DNA from: JAAXHE01 sp964551635
Lineage (GTDB): Bacteria > Latescibacterota > UBA2968 > GCA-2709665
Direction of reading: 5' to 3'
NCBI GenBank assembly: GCA_964551635.1
Contig: CAZKDZ010000282.1
Coordinates: 1-43,380 of the forward strand
Length of the DNA stretch: 43,380 nt
Below, piece by piece: positions 33,974-42,412 of this stretch (positions within the stretch are counted from its first letter, which is position 1; every line of letters begins with the position of its first letter). The notes under the pieces were generated by a model. It was not told the origin of the DNA and did not search any database. It was given only the letters and a program-made list of their open reading frames with translations. A program made the position numbers and the translations under genes.

Positions 33974-34948
33974 ATGATGCATATTGCAAGGTTTGCGGGC
34001 ATCCACATAAGAGTCAGTGACCAGCCAAATTTATTGGATGAAACGTTAGGTTTCGAAAATACTGACGTTTACTTGAAAGCGGTCGGTCAAGAACACGGAG
34101 GCCAGAATTACAGGGCAATCGCCGTTAGAAAGTTTCGACCTGAGGCTACCAGTTTGCTTGATCTGGCACATGGCGAAAGGAAAATGTGTGAATCGTCCAT
34201 ACAACACATCGCGAATTTACTAGGAATAGCTTCTTGTTGTGAACATTTGGTCGTTTCAGAGTTACCGGTTATAGCCTTTAGGCCAGATTCGACGATCGAA
34301 GAAGAATTCGTTGCCCCGCTTCTTGACGAATTTGGCTATGTCGGGTCGTCGAGAATGGAAATGGGTAGACTTTTGTTCAAGCATATGGGAAATTACATTG
34401 ATTTGTCTCGAGATAGACCCAATGGTACATCTGCTTTAGCCGCGGCTCTCAATTGTTCTACAAAACTTGCTCAATATCGTGAGTTAGTGCGGTTTTTTGA
34501 AATTGCATTCCGAATGCCTTTCGTGCAGATGGACAAAAAGCTCCACCAATTTCTCAAGGTAACCAATTTGAAGTTTGACAGAGAAGAAATCCGGAAATGG
34601 AAAAGTTTTAGACACACAACAATTCATGGCGATGGAGCCAACAACAGAGAAATGTCGTTTGAAATCGACGTTGCACCATATTTGGAGCGTATGAAGATGG
34701 CAGCCTTGGATGTTTTATTTAATAAGGCACGATGGAGTTGCAGAGACACAGGGCGACGTAAGGGTTATGAGATCCCCGGCTTTTCGAGGGACGGAGACGA
34801 ATTGATCGCTAGTGATAACTATATCGAGGCCAGAGTCGTAATGATGGATCAGTTTGGAGTTTGGGCTGTAAAGTCTGCATCGGTGGACGTACAGAAGTTG
34901 AAGAGCGACGGTTGGCGATTTACATCATCTAATTGCACCCCCACATAG
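33974..34948 (+). CDS. HEPN-like domain protein, hypothetical
   Basis: The 324-residue protein ends in a helical domain with FRHTTIHGDG, an RX4H motif (R213/H218 from this start) characteristic of HEPN RNases in toxin and defence systems. The N-terminal 170 residues are of unknown fold. ATG 33974 is chosen because AAAGGA stands in front; the frame is open upstream from 33863 without a start codon, and carries natural-looking sequence (RPIIDNADILTIYDVTSD), so the true gene may be longer or decayed at its 5' end. Codon use is AT-richer than its neighbours to the left, as for the two genes that follow. A small AGCCCG/CGGGCT hairpin sits after the stop. Confidence 0.6.
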   Translation: MMHIARFAGIHIRVSDQPNLLDETLGFENTDVYLKAVGQEHGGQNYRAIAVRKFRPEATSLLDLAHGERKMCESSIQHIANLLGIASCCEHLVVSELPVIAFRPDSTIEEEFVAPLLDEFGYVGSSRMEMGRLLFKHMGNYIDLSRDRPNGTSALAAALNCSTKLAQYRELVRFFEIAFRMPFVQMDKKLHQFLKVTNLKFDREEIRKWKSFRHTTIHGDGANNREMSFEIDVAPYLERMKMAALDVLFNKARWSCRDTGRRKGYEIPGFSRDGDELIASDNYIEARVVMMDQFGVWAVKSASVDVQKLKSDGWRFTSSNCTPT

Positions 34949-35023
34949 TAACAGGTGTCAAATAAGCCCGCGACGGGCTAATTCAGAGGATCTGCTACCA
35001 AACGCGGCTGATTCGATATTGAG

Positions 35024-36013
35024 ATGCCAATACTCGACTTCAAAGAAATTCCCATTCCGACCTCTGGCGAGAACCGCGATCGATTCGAGTTATTCGCTCG
35101 CGAATTCCTTGAACTCAGAGAATTCAAGGAGATCGTTGGGCCGGGTCGTGGACCTGACGGTGGCCGCGACATAATAGTGGAAGAAACCCGTACTGGAGTT
35201 GGAGGCGAGACACGCGTGAAATGGCTCGTTAGCTGTAAGCACAAGGCTCACTCTGGAGCGTCAGTAACTCCAAACGATGAACGAAATATACCCTGTCGTG
35301 TATCTACTCACAGTTGCAATGGTTTCATTGGGTTTTACTCCACGCTTCCTAGTTCCGGTCTTGTAGATAGACTTTATGCGTCGGACTTGCCGTATGAGAC
35401 ATTAGTGTACGACCGAGAGCGAATCGAACGGGAATGTCTAGAATCAAGTCAAGGGTTAGCTCTTGTTAGACGCTTTTTTCCGAATTCCTACGCCAAATGG
35501 GAACTACGGTATCCGAATCGAGCAGATATCCACTTGGAGAAAACTGACCTATTATGTTGCAATTGTGAGAAGAGCCTTCTGCGGCCAAAACCGAGTGGCA
35601 TTGTAGTGGAATGGAGTAAATGTCATGGGGAAGGGCAATCAAGGAAAGGGCATTGCCAACATATTTACTGGTGTTGCAAAGGGCAGTGTGACGACGCGTT
35701 AAGGATTCAATACCGGCACAAGGATCTTGCCGATCGATGGAAGAGTATTGCCGACTTGCTGATACCGATTGTTTACATCAGATGGGTAATGGCAATGATC
35801 AACACGCTCCACAACGGAATGACCTACTCAAATGATGCATTGCATAATTCGAAGGAGCTAATTCGAAATCTCTTCCCGTTTATCTCACGCAGTATATCTG
35901 AGGAAGAAAGGAAGCGGATAAAGATGCTTGTTACGATCCCTGACTACCTTGGAGGATTGGGAGAAAACCCTAAGAGGTGCACGGTTACGATTCTCGGTGG
36001 AGATGGTTTGTAG
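35024..36013 (+). CDS. Restriction-endonuclease-like protein (Mrr-type fold) with cysteine cluster
   Basis: The first 80 residues form a PD-(D/E)XK-like core: FELFAREFLE, then GPDGGRDIIVEE with D49 as the acidic residue and KWLVSCKHKAHSG, where K72 is the catalytic lysine and a serine occupies the usual Glu/Gln position. From about 175 to 230 lies a cysteine/histidine cluster (LLCCNCEKS, CHGEGQSRKGHCQHIYWCC, GQCD) that should bind one or two zinc ions. The C-terminus is helical. The 329-residue protein begins at ATG 35024. It stands 75 bases after the HEPN gene on the same strand, and both have AT-rich codon use, so they may be one imported unit. Confidence 0.65.
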   Translation: MPILDFKEIPIPTSGENRDRFELFAREFLELREFKEIVGPGRGPDGGRDIIVEETRTGVGGETRVKWLVSCKHKAHSGASVTPNDERNIPCRVSTHSCNGFIGFYSTLPSSGLVDRLYASDLPYETLVYDRERIERECLESSQGLALVRRFFPNSYAKWELRYPNRADIHLEKTDLLCCNCEKSLLRPKPSGIVVEWSKCHGEGQSRKGHCQHIYWCCKGQCDDALRIQYRHKDLADRWKSIADLLIPIVYIRWVMAMINTLHNGMTYSNDALHNSKELIRNLFPFISRSISEEERKRIKMLVTIPDYLGGLGENPKRCTVTILGGDGL

Positions 36014-36276
36014 ACGAATTTACCGCCCAGGGTTCAACTTCCGAATTCACACTGTCTACAAGATTCGTGAATATCGTGTCGCCCAACATGGATGCATTCC
36101 AGATTGACTCGGGGTAAATTCGTACGTACGTTACGAACTTTAATGACGCATTTTGCTAGCCACGGTAGGGGGTAGACAACGATCGGTGTGGTTACACACC
36201 TGTGCCAAGCCAGACTAAAAGGCTAAGGAATCTTGTTCCGCGTGGCAGCGCAGGCCTGCCAGACGAGGCAGAAAAC
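36014..36276 (+). other. Intergenic stretch with one hairpin
   Basis: No gene is supported here. It holds a perfect GGTGTG-GTTA-CACACC hairpin at 36185-36200 and a palindrome-rich CGTACGTACG patch near 36122. The hairpin immediately precedes a GTG (36202) that opens the next nuclease frame 25 codons ahead of the ATG I use, so it may influence translation there. Confidence 0.5.
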
Positions 36277-37059
36277 ATGTCTATTACAGAAAATGTTCGG
36301 GCGTGGCTGGAAGAACAAGGTTATCCTTTGGAGATGCGGGTAGCGGCCGCCTTCCGTGAGACGGGATTTGAGGTGCGCCAGTCTAGCGTTTACATTGACC
36401 CCCAAAGCTCGAAAGGCCGCGAAGTCGACGTGATAGCATCCGATCCTGATTACATCGGATGCGTAGAAATTCATTTTGTTATTGAGTGTAAGTCATCAAA
36501 AAAACCATGGATCTTATTGACAGCCGACGATGTTCTTTCCAGTTACAATCGTCTATCTGCGCTCGGTGTTCTCTCCGACGCAACTCGAAGTACGTTTGGC
36601 AAGCGAGTCGTAGAATTGATAGATTCTCTGCCGTGGCTCCCGAAGAGTAGTCGTTGTGGATACGCGTTTCGGCAGGCCTTCTCAGGAAACTCCGATTTGG
36701 CATATACAGCGGCCATGAACGTTGCGAGCGCCTGTGAATACCTTGTTTATCCCAAGGGCGATAGTCCCTCGGCGCCGTTTATCATCGCATTTCCATTGAT
36801 AGTTGTTGACTCGCCGTTGTTGGAATGCACGCTTCAACCGGACGGAAAACTACAACTCGATGAAGTTTCACAAGGTGAATTTCTGTTCGTCGCAAGGCTT
36901 CCGAGTTATTTTGGATCATGCATTAGGATTGTTACGGGGGACTACCTTCGGGATTTCGCACACGAGGCGAAAAATGTAGCAGAGCGGTACCGCGAAGCGC
37001 TTATGCCAGAACAAGAGAGAATGGTGAAACAGTGGAGGGAACATAAAGCAAATGGGTGA
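36277..37059 (+). CDS. PD-(D/E)XK nuclease-like protein
   Basis: The 260-residue protein shows a clear endonuclease-type active site: E20 in the first helix (LEMRVAAAF), D51 in GREVDVIAS, and E70-C-K72 in FVIECKSSKKPW, giving E...D...ExK. The remaining part has two further domains of unknown function, one with a SSRCGYAFRQAFSG loop. ATG 36277 follows GAGG at 36264-36267; a GTG at 36202 would add 25 residues of poor composition. It closes the AT-rich trio started by the HEPN protein. Nuclease function is supported by motif; target is unknown. Confidence 0.65.
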   Translation: MSITENVRAWLEEQGYPLEMRVAAAFRETGFEVRQSSVYIDPQSSKGREVDVIASDPDYIGCVEIHFVIECKSSKKPWILLTADDVLSSYNRLSALGVLSDATRSTFGKRVVELIDSLPWLPKSSRCGYAFRQAFSGNSDLAYTAAMNVASACEYLVYPKGDSPSAPFIIAFPLIVVDSPLLECTLQPDGKLQLDEVSQGEFLFVARLPSYFGSCIRIVTGDYLRDFAHEAKNVAERYREALMPEQERMVKQWREHKANG

Positions 37060-37541
37060 TTTGAAAGGCTGCCCTTAATTCGTTGGATCCAATGCATGGT
37101 TTCGAAGAATCCAGCAGGCTGCCCTCTGGTTCCGTATCAATATGAAAAACCTTTTATGGCCTGTAGGTGGCGGTCGTGGGGAGATCGGCGCTGGTGCGTG
37201 TGCTCCGTACCTCAATCGTGAGGAATTGACGATGTTGCGATAACTTCGAGCTTTCGATTCATCCTGATGAAAGGAATGGCCATTCGATTTTTTTGAATGG
37301 CCGATTTCTTTGAACTTATGGACGTCCTCACATTCGTCGATAAAGACGGTACTGGAGGGAATCCCGCTGAAACGGAGTTTTGTCGAGAATCGGGGTCGGT
37401 GTTGCATAGTTTGCGATTTGCTGACGATGATCTCTTGCCATGGAGAGCGGTTGTTAATGCCGAAGCCGTCGAATTTGGCCCTAAGCTTCTTGTTTTCAAC
37501 AACATTATCGCTGAGAAATTACGGGTATTAACACTTGCCGG
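37060..37541 (+). other. Gene-poor stretch with hairpin and unrecognised remnants
   Basis: About 480 bases carry no gene I can support. A hairpin (GAATGGCCATTC at 37274-37285, then GAATGGCC near 37295-37302) resembles the terminator after tRNA-Gly. Short open frames exist on both strands between 37212 and 37545, of at most 110 codons, with no motif I can name and no ribosome binding site. It may be the decayed end of the AT-rich trio or a former insertion site. The promoter of the helicase gene lies at its right end. Confidence 0.4.
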
Positions 37542-37570
37542 TTGACATACACGGGATACTTTCCTATATC
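37542..37570 (+). promoter_or_regulatory. Strong promoter for the helicase-restriction operon
   Basis: A perfect TTGACA (37542-37547) is followed after exactly 17 bases by TATATC (37565-37570), four of six -10 positions. Transcription from about 37577 would give a 63-base leader for the helicase gene at 37640. Confidence 0.65.
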
Positions 37571-37639
37571 TGGTATTCCCGAAGAGTTATATTAGAGATG
37601 TAGTGCGACCGTGACTCGAAATTGCAGAAGGGCTATCTG

Positions 37640-40600
37640 ATGCCACGGATTTTCGACAATATTGAGCAGCCTCTTCTTCCCGCACTCCAGGAGACTATGG
37701 AGGTTTCTGAACGCGCGGATTTCTGCGTGGGTTATTTCAATCTGCGTGGGTGGCGGGCGATCGACGAATATGTCGAAAAGTGGCAGGGTGGAGAAAGTAA
37801 CTGCTGCCGGTTGCTGGTGGGCATGCATCAAATACCGCACGAGGAGTCTCGACTCGCCAGGAGCCTTACCCGCCAGAATGGAAACTTGGACAATCAGAAA
37901 GCACTTCGGTTGAAGAAAGGGCTCGCTGCAGAATTCCGGGACCAACTGGCCACAGGTGCGCCAAGCAATGTCGATGAGGCCGGACTTCGCAGGCTGTCAG
38001 TACAAATCAAGACGAAAAAGGTCTTGGTCAAGCTCTTCCTCAGACATCCGCTGCACGCAAAGCTTTATATGCTGTTCCGACCGGATCCTGTCAACCCCTC
38101 GGTCGGGTACCTGGGCAGCAGTAATCTCACGCAAGCCGGACTTTCCGGACAAGGCGAACTGAATGTAGACGTGCTGGATCACGACGCTTGTGCGAAGCTC
38201 GCCAAATGGTTTGACGATCGCTGGCAGGATCATTGGTGCATCGATATCTCTGATGAACTCGCGCAGATAATCGATGAGAGTTGGGCCGGGCCACGGTTGA
38301 TCCCACCGTACCACATTTACGTGAAGATGGCTTATCACCTGTCACAGGAGGCCCGGGCGGGTCTGACGGAGTTCCGCATTCCGAAGGATTTCGGCAACAA
38401 GCTTCTCGAATTCCAGGTGGCCGCCGTAAAGATCGCCGCGCACCACCTGAACAAGCGCGGCGGCGTGATCATCGGTGACGTGGTGGGGCTCGGTAAAACG
38501 CTGATGGCCACAGCGTTAGCGCGGGTATTTGAAGACGATTATGGGTTGGAAACGCTGATTATATGCCCCAAAAACCTGGTGCCGATGTGGAAGGACTATA
38601 AGGACGAGTATCGATTGCGCGCACGCGTTCTGTCGGTCAGCCAGGCTATCAATAAGCTGCCCAACATGCGACGTTTCAGGCTGGTTGTGATAGATGAGAG
38701 CCATAATCTCCGGAATCGTGAGGGCAAGCGGTACCGCGCAATTCAGGAATACATCCGTGAGAACGAGAGCAAGTGCATTTTGCTCTCGGCAACGCCATAC
38801 AACAAGACCTACCAGGATCTCTCAAATCAGATCCGGCTATTTGTGTCTGACAATGAAGACCTGGGCATCCGTCCGGACCGCCTGCTGCGGGAGATCGGCG
38901 AAACCGAGTTTATCCGCCGGCATCAGGCGCCCGTCAGGTCGCTTGCCGCATTCGACCATTCGGAATACACCGAAGACTGGCGTGAATTGATGCGTTTGTA
39001 CCTTGTCCGCCGGACCCGAAGCTTCATTCAGGAGAATTATGCAGCGTTGGATCCGGAAAACGGGCGAAGATATCTGACGTTCGACGACGGTACGAAATCC
39101 TATTTCCCTGTGCGAGTTCCACGAACGGTCGGCTTTGATATCGACATGCAATATGGGCGGCTCTTCGACGACAACGTGGTTTCGGCCATCAATGGGTTGG
39201 AACTCCCACGCTACGGTCTGGCGAATTACTTGGCGGAGACGGCCGATCCACCGCCGTCGACGGCTGAGAACCAGGTCCTGCAAGACCTGTCACGTGCGGG
39301 CAGGCGCCTCATGGGTTTCTGCCGCACCAATCTGTTCAAACGTCTTGAAAGCAGCGGTCATTCGTTCCTGCTTTCCGTCGAGCGACACGTGCTACGGAAT
39401 TTCATCTTTATCCACGCCATCGAAAACGGCTTGGAACTGCCGATCGGCACGACCGATGCCGGTATTCTGGATCCCCAGTCTTACGACGAAGACGCGGACA
39501 GCGCTGCCGGCGACATATTTGAGGACGACGACGACGGTGGCGACAAGGTTCAGGAGGAACACTTTCTGAGAACCGAGGAAGAATTCCGTCGGAACGCCGC
39601 CAAGGTATACACGGTCTACAGCGAACGATACAGCAGGCGGTTTCGATGGCTCAGCCCGCGTCATTTCGGCGAGTCTCTGCTGGAATCTCTGTTGTCAGAC
39701 GCGAGAACGTTGCGTGAGATGCTGGAGGACTTTGGCGACTGGAATCCGTCACAGGACGCGAAACTTGCGGCATTGCGCCAAATCCTGGAAACAAAACATG
39801 CCGGTGAGAAGGTCCTGGTCTTCACACAGTTTGCCGACACCGTGCAATACCTGGAACGTCAGTTGAAGGTTGGTGGCTTGGAACGGCTGTCCGGCGTTAC
39901 CGGCGGCTCCGCGGATCCCACACGGTTGGCCTGGCGGTTCAGCCCCAAGAACAACGAAAGGGGCGGCCAAATCCCTACGGAGGACGAATTGCGGGTGCTG
40001 GTTGCCACAGACGTGCTGAGCGAGGGTCAGAACCTTCAGGATTGCGCCATTGTCGTCAATTACGACCTGCCGTGGGCGATTATCCGGCTGATTCAAAGAG
40101 CGGGACGCGTGGACCGTATCGGGCAGTCGGCGGCGAACATTCTCTGTTATTCCTTTCTTCCTGCAGAGGGGATCGAACGTCTGATTCGTCTGCGAACCCG
40201 AGTACGGCAGCGCCTTGAAGAGAACGCCGAGGTGGTCGGAACCGACGAAGCTTTTTTTGAGGACGATGACGAACGTGCCGTCGTGGATCTGTATAACGAA
40301 CAGACTGGAATTCTCGATGGGGATGACGATTCCGAGGTGGATTTGGCCTCCTTCGCCTATCAGATCTGGAAAAACGCCACGACTGCCGATAGGTCGTTGG
40401 AGAAGAAGGTGGAGCAGATGCCGGACGTCGTCCATACTTCCAAAGCGTGTTCAGAACCACATGCCCGGCAGGAGGGTGCACTGGTATACATGCGCACGGC
40501 ACAGGACAACGACGCCCTCGCCTGGATGGACCGGGACGGTGGAAACGTAACCGAAAGCCAGTTCGAAATCTTGCGGGCGGCAGAATGCAAGCCGAATACA

Positions 40601-41002
40601 CCCGCGTTGCCCAGACACGAAAACCATCACCATCTCGTGCGCAAGGCCGCGGAACAGATTGCGAGTGAGGAAAGGAACGTCGGTGGTCAGTTGGGGCGGC
40701 CGTCCGGAGCGCGCTTCCGTACGTACGAAAGACTCAAGAATCACGCAGATCGCGTTGAGGGAACGCTATTCGATACCGACAAACTGCGAAAGGCCATTGA
40801 CGATATCTACCGATACCCGCTGCGACAGTCGGCGATCGATACTCTAAACCGTCAGTTGCGAAGTGGAATTTCCGATGACGACCTGTCCGGACTGGTCGTC
40901 GAAATGCGGGAGGATGGGCGGTTATGCATCGTCCACGGCGAGGCTGAGGAACCGCAGGAACCGCGGATCATCTGCTCGATGGGCTTGATAAACTACGAAT
41001 GA
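37640..41002 (+). CDS. SNF2-type helicase with N-terminal PLD nuclease domain (restriction-associated)
   Basis: The 1120-residue protein starts with a phospholipase-D-like domain (HAKLYML with H139 and K141, then LGSSNLTQAGL) and continues as a superfamily 2 helicase: Walker A GDVVGLGKT (K286), DESH box (D352-H355), SAT motif LLSATPYN, and motif VI QRAGRVDRIGQ near 819-829. An acidic stretch (DDDDGGD) is in the middle. ATG 37640 has AAGGG upstream. Helicases of this design stand next to Eco57I-like restriction-methylase genes, and the truncated one here lies 1.4 kb downstream. The stop codon lies within an intergenic repeat that supplies the final NYE. Confidence 0.92.
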   Translation: MPRIFDNIEQPLLPALQETMEVSERADFCVGYFNLRGWRAIDEYVEKWQGGESNCCRLLVGMHQIPHEESRLARSLTRQNGNLDNQKALRLKKGLAAEFRDQLATGAPSNVDEAGLRRLSVQIKTKKVLVKLFLRHPLHAKLYMLFRPDPVNPSVGYLGSSNLTQAGLSGQGELNVDVLDHDACAKLAKWFDDRWQDHWCIDISDELAQIIDESWAGPRLIPPYHIYVKMAYHLSQEARAGLTEFRIPKDFGNKLLEFQVAAVKIAAHHLNKRGGVIIGDVVGLGKTLMATALARVFEDDYGLETLIICPKNLVPMWKDYKDEYRLRARVLSVSQAINKLPNMRRFRLVVIDESHNLRNREGKRYRAIQEYIRENESKCILLSATPYNKTYQDLSNQIRLFVSDNEDLGIRPDRLLREIGETEFIRRHQAPVRSLAAFDHSEYTEDWRELMRLYLVRRTRSFIQENYAALDPENGRRYLTFDDGTKSYFPVRVPRTVGFDIDMQYGRLFDDNVVSAINGLELPRYGLANYLAETADPPPSTAENQVLQDLSRAGRRLMGFCRTNLFKRLESSGHSFLLSVERHVLRNFIFIHAIENGLELPIGTTDAGILDPQSYDEDADSAAGDIFEDDDDGGDKVQEEHFLRTEEEFRRNAAKVYTVYSERYSRRFRWLSPRHFGESLLESLLSDARTLREMLEDFGDWNPSQDAKLAALRQILETKHAGEKVLVFTQFADTVQYLERQLKVGGLERLSGVTGGSADPTRLAWRFSPKNNERGGQIPTEDELRVLVATDVLSEGQNLQDCAIVVNYDLPWAIIRLIQRAGRVDRIGQSAANILCYSFLPAEGIERLIRLRTRVRQRLEENAEVVGTDEAFFEDDDERAVVDLYNEQTGILDGDDDSEVDLASFAYQIWKNATTADRSLEKKVEQMPDVVHTSKACSEPHARQEGALVYMRTAQDNDALAWMDRDGGNVTESQFEILRAAECKPNTPALPRHENHHHLVRKAAEQIASEERNVGGQLGRPSGARFRTYERLKNHADRVEGTLFDTDKLRKAIDDIYRYPLRQSAIDTLNRQLRSGISDDDLSGLVVEMREDGRLCIVHGEAEEPQEPRIICSMGLINYE

Positions 41003-41155
41003 CGCGAATAGACGCAAACCTGATGAACTACGAATGACACGAATAGACGCGAATGGACGACAGGAAAAATCGTCCGTTCGATCGGCGCGATAGACTCCGA
41101 AAGTCGCCAATAGACGTAAATCTGATGAACTACGAATGACGCGAATAGACGCGAC
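40988..41155 (+). repeat. Degenerate direct repeats of an intergenic element
   Basis: AACTACGAATGACGCGAATA (with small variants) appears at 40991, 41026 and 41128, each followed by GACGC. A fourth, inverted and more decayed copy lies near 41350-41380 (ATTCGCACTATTCGTAGTTTAA). They flank a decayed GxxExxY gene and run into the end of the helicase gene. Confidence 0.8.
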
Positions 41156-41294
41156 CTTACACCTGTCCAAAATCGCCTGAAAGATGAACATCGTGTCCAA
41201 ATCATCAACTACGTGAACTCGGCAGGCGCAATACTCGGCCTGCTCGTCAAATCATCAAGGGCTGGAATACGAGCGTTTCGCAATCGAACTCTAA
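41150..41294 (+). pseudogene. Remnant of a GxxExxY family gene
   Basis: Read in one frame from about 41177, the DNA gives KDEHRVQIINYVNSAGAILGLLV, which fits the C-terminal half of GxxExxY proteins (pattern ...VQLLNYLRATG...GLLVNFG). After that the match resumes in another frame as GLEYERFAIEL and a stop at 41292-41294, like the family end LEYKRFVL. A frameshift and loss of the 5' half make this a dead fragment. GxxExxY genes are often flanked by the repeats seen on both sides here. Confidence 0.5.
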
Positions 41295-41400
41295 ACCACA
41301 TCATTCCCAGTTTTTCGTATTTTTGGTAGTCCAATGATACCCTGCCTTATTCGGGGTTATTCGCACTATTCGTAGTTTAATGCCTTTCAGCCGATTACCC

Positions 41401-41643
41401 ATGATCGTCACCATCACATCAAAACGCCAAATCACCTTGCCGGTACGGGTGCTGGACGCTCTGGGGGTCGGCCCGGGCGACCAACTCGAAATTGTCGAAG
41501 GTCCCGACGGTTTCACGTTGAGGGCCAAGCGTATCGAATACTCCCGTCTCGGGACGTTGCGCGATAAGAACCGGGGCGGGCAGGGGAGGTTTGAAATCCA
41601 GGACTTCCGGGAGCAATCGTATGCTCCTTCACTTCGGGATTGA
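41401..41643 (+). CDS. AbrB/MazE-family DNA-binding protein (antitoxin-like), copy 1
   Basis: This 80-residue protein has the AbrB swapped-hairpin domain: MIVTITSKRQITLPVRVLDALGVGPGDQLEIVEGPDGFTLR. It is a near copy of the antitoxin 50 bases downstream. No toxin gene follows it directly, so it is an orphan or the remains of a duplicated module. The C-terminal tail RGGQGRFEIQDFREQSY differs from the second copy and may have bound a lost partner. ATG 41401 is at the end of the repeat block. Confidence 0.75.
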   Translation: MIVTITSKRQITLPVRVLDALGVGPGDQLEIVEGPDGFTLRAKRIEYSRLGTLRDKNRGGQGRFEIQDFREQSYAPSLRD

Positions 41644-41693
41644 CACGTTAGTACTGATTCGATTGCTCAACACTTTGTTTTAAGGAGGTTCCC

Positions 41694-41966
41694 ATGATTG
41701 TAAAGATTAGCACAGAAGGCCAGGTCACCCTGCCAAAGCGGGTGCTGAACATGCTGCGGGTAGGTCCCGGAGACCATCTTGAGATTGAGAAAGGGCCTGG
41801 CGGCTTCGTTCTTCGTCCCATGTCGAATGATGAATCCGGTCTAGATGAGCCGGACGGGACAAGTACGACAGAAACGAATATCCCAATGCTGGAACTGGTG
41901 ACAGTCAGGACTGGAAGGTCGACGTCGTGGACTAGGGATGAGATCTATGGCGATGATGGCCGCTAA
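41694..41966 (+). CDS. AbrB-family antitoxin of VapBC type, copy 2
   Basis: The 90-residue protein has the same AbrB N-terminus (MIVKISTEGQVTLPKRVLNMLRVGPGDHLEI) with a 40-residue acidic tail (DESGLDEPDGTSTTETN) and a C-terminal RDEIYGDDGR that should hold the PIN toxin. The ATG has AAGGAGG at 41684-41690. It overlaps the PIN-domain gene by up to 29 bases, the usual antitoxin-toxin arrangement. It probably represses its own promoter, but no operator is obvious. Confidence 0.88.
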   Translation: MIVKISTEGQVTLPKRVLNMLRVGPGDHLEIEKGPGGFVLRPMSNDESGLDEPDGTSTTETNIPMLELVTVRTGRSTSWTRDEIYGDDGR

Positions 41967-42411
41967 TTTACACTTTCTGGACACAAACGTACTCTTGACC
42001 GCCACGGACGAGTCCCGATCCCAGCATAGGGAAGCGACGAGGCTGCTGTCAAACTCAGGGAGTAGCAGTATTCGCCTTGCCGCAAGCGGACAGATTCTAA
42101 GGGAATACCTGGTCGTCACGTCGCGACCCATCGACGCAAACGGACTGGGTCTTAACGTTCGCGACTCGGTTGCGAACGTCAACGAGTTTCTGCGTCGATT
42201 ACAACTGTTTGACGAAACCCAGGAAGTTGCACAGCGATTGCGCCAGCTCGCCTTGAAATACGGAATACGCGGCAAACGGCTGCATGACGCCAACATCGTT
42301 GCCACTATGGCAACCCACGGCATCCGAACGTTGGTAACGGAGAACCACGACGACTTCCTGCGATTCGACGAAATCGACATCGCTTCGATAATCGATCTCG
42401 TTCGGGCGTAA
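41938..42411 (+). CDS. PIN-domain toxin, VapC-like
   Basis: The 157-residue protein is a PIN-domain ribonuclease with the acidic residues of the active site: D15 in FLDTNVLL, E in ILREYLVV, D in LHDANIVATM, and D in TENHDDFLRF. VapC toxins cut tRNA or rRNA. Start codons at 41938, 41947 and 41953 are all in frame; I report the longest. The overlap with the antitoxin gene fits translational coupling. The whole VapBC-like module separates the helicase from the restriction-methylase gene of what is otherwise a single operon. Confidence 0.85.
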   Translation: MRSMAMMAANLHFLDTNVLLTATDESRSQHREATRLLSNSGSSSIRLAASGQILREYLVVTSRPIDANGLGLNVRDSVANVNEFLRRLQLFDETQEVAQRLRQLALKYGIRGKRLHDANIVATMATHGIRTLVTENHDDFLRFDEIDIASIIDLVRA

Positions 42412-42412
42412 C

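Noticed and set aside
34965..34979. AGCCCG-CGA-CGGGCT hairpin after the HEPN gene
   Set aside because: Six pairs and no T run on the plus strand; at most a weak terminator for the other strand.
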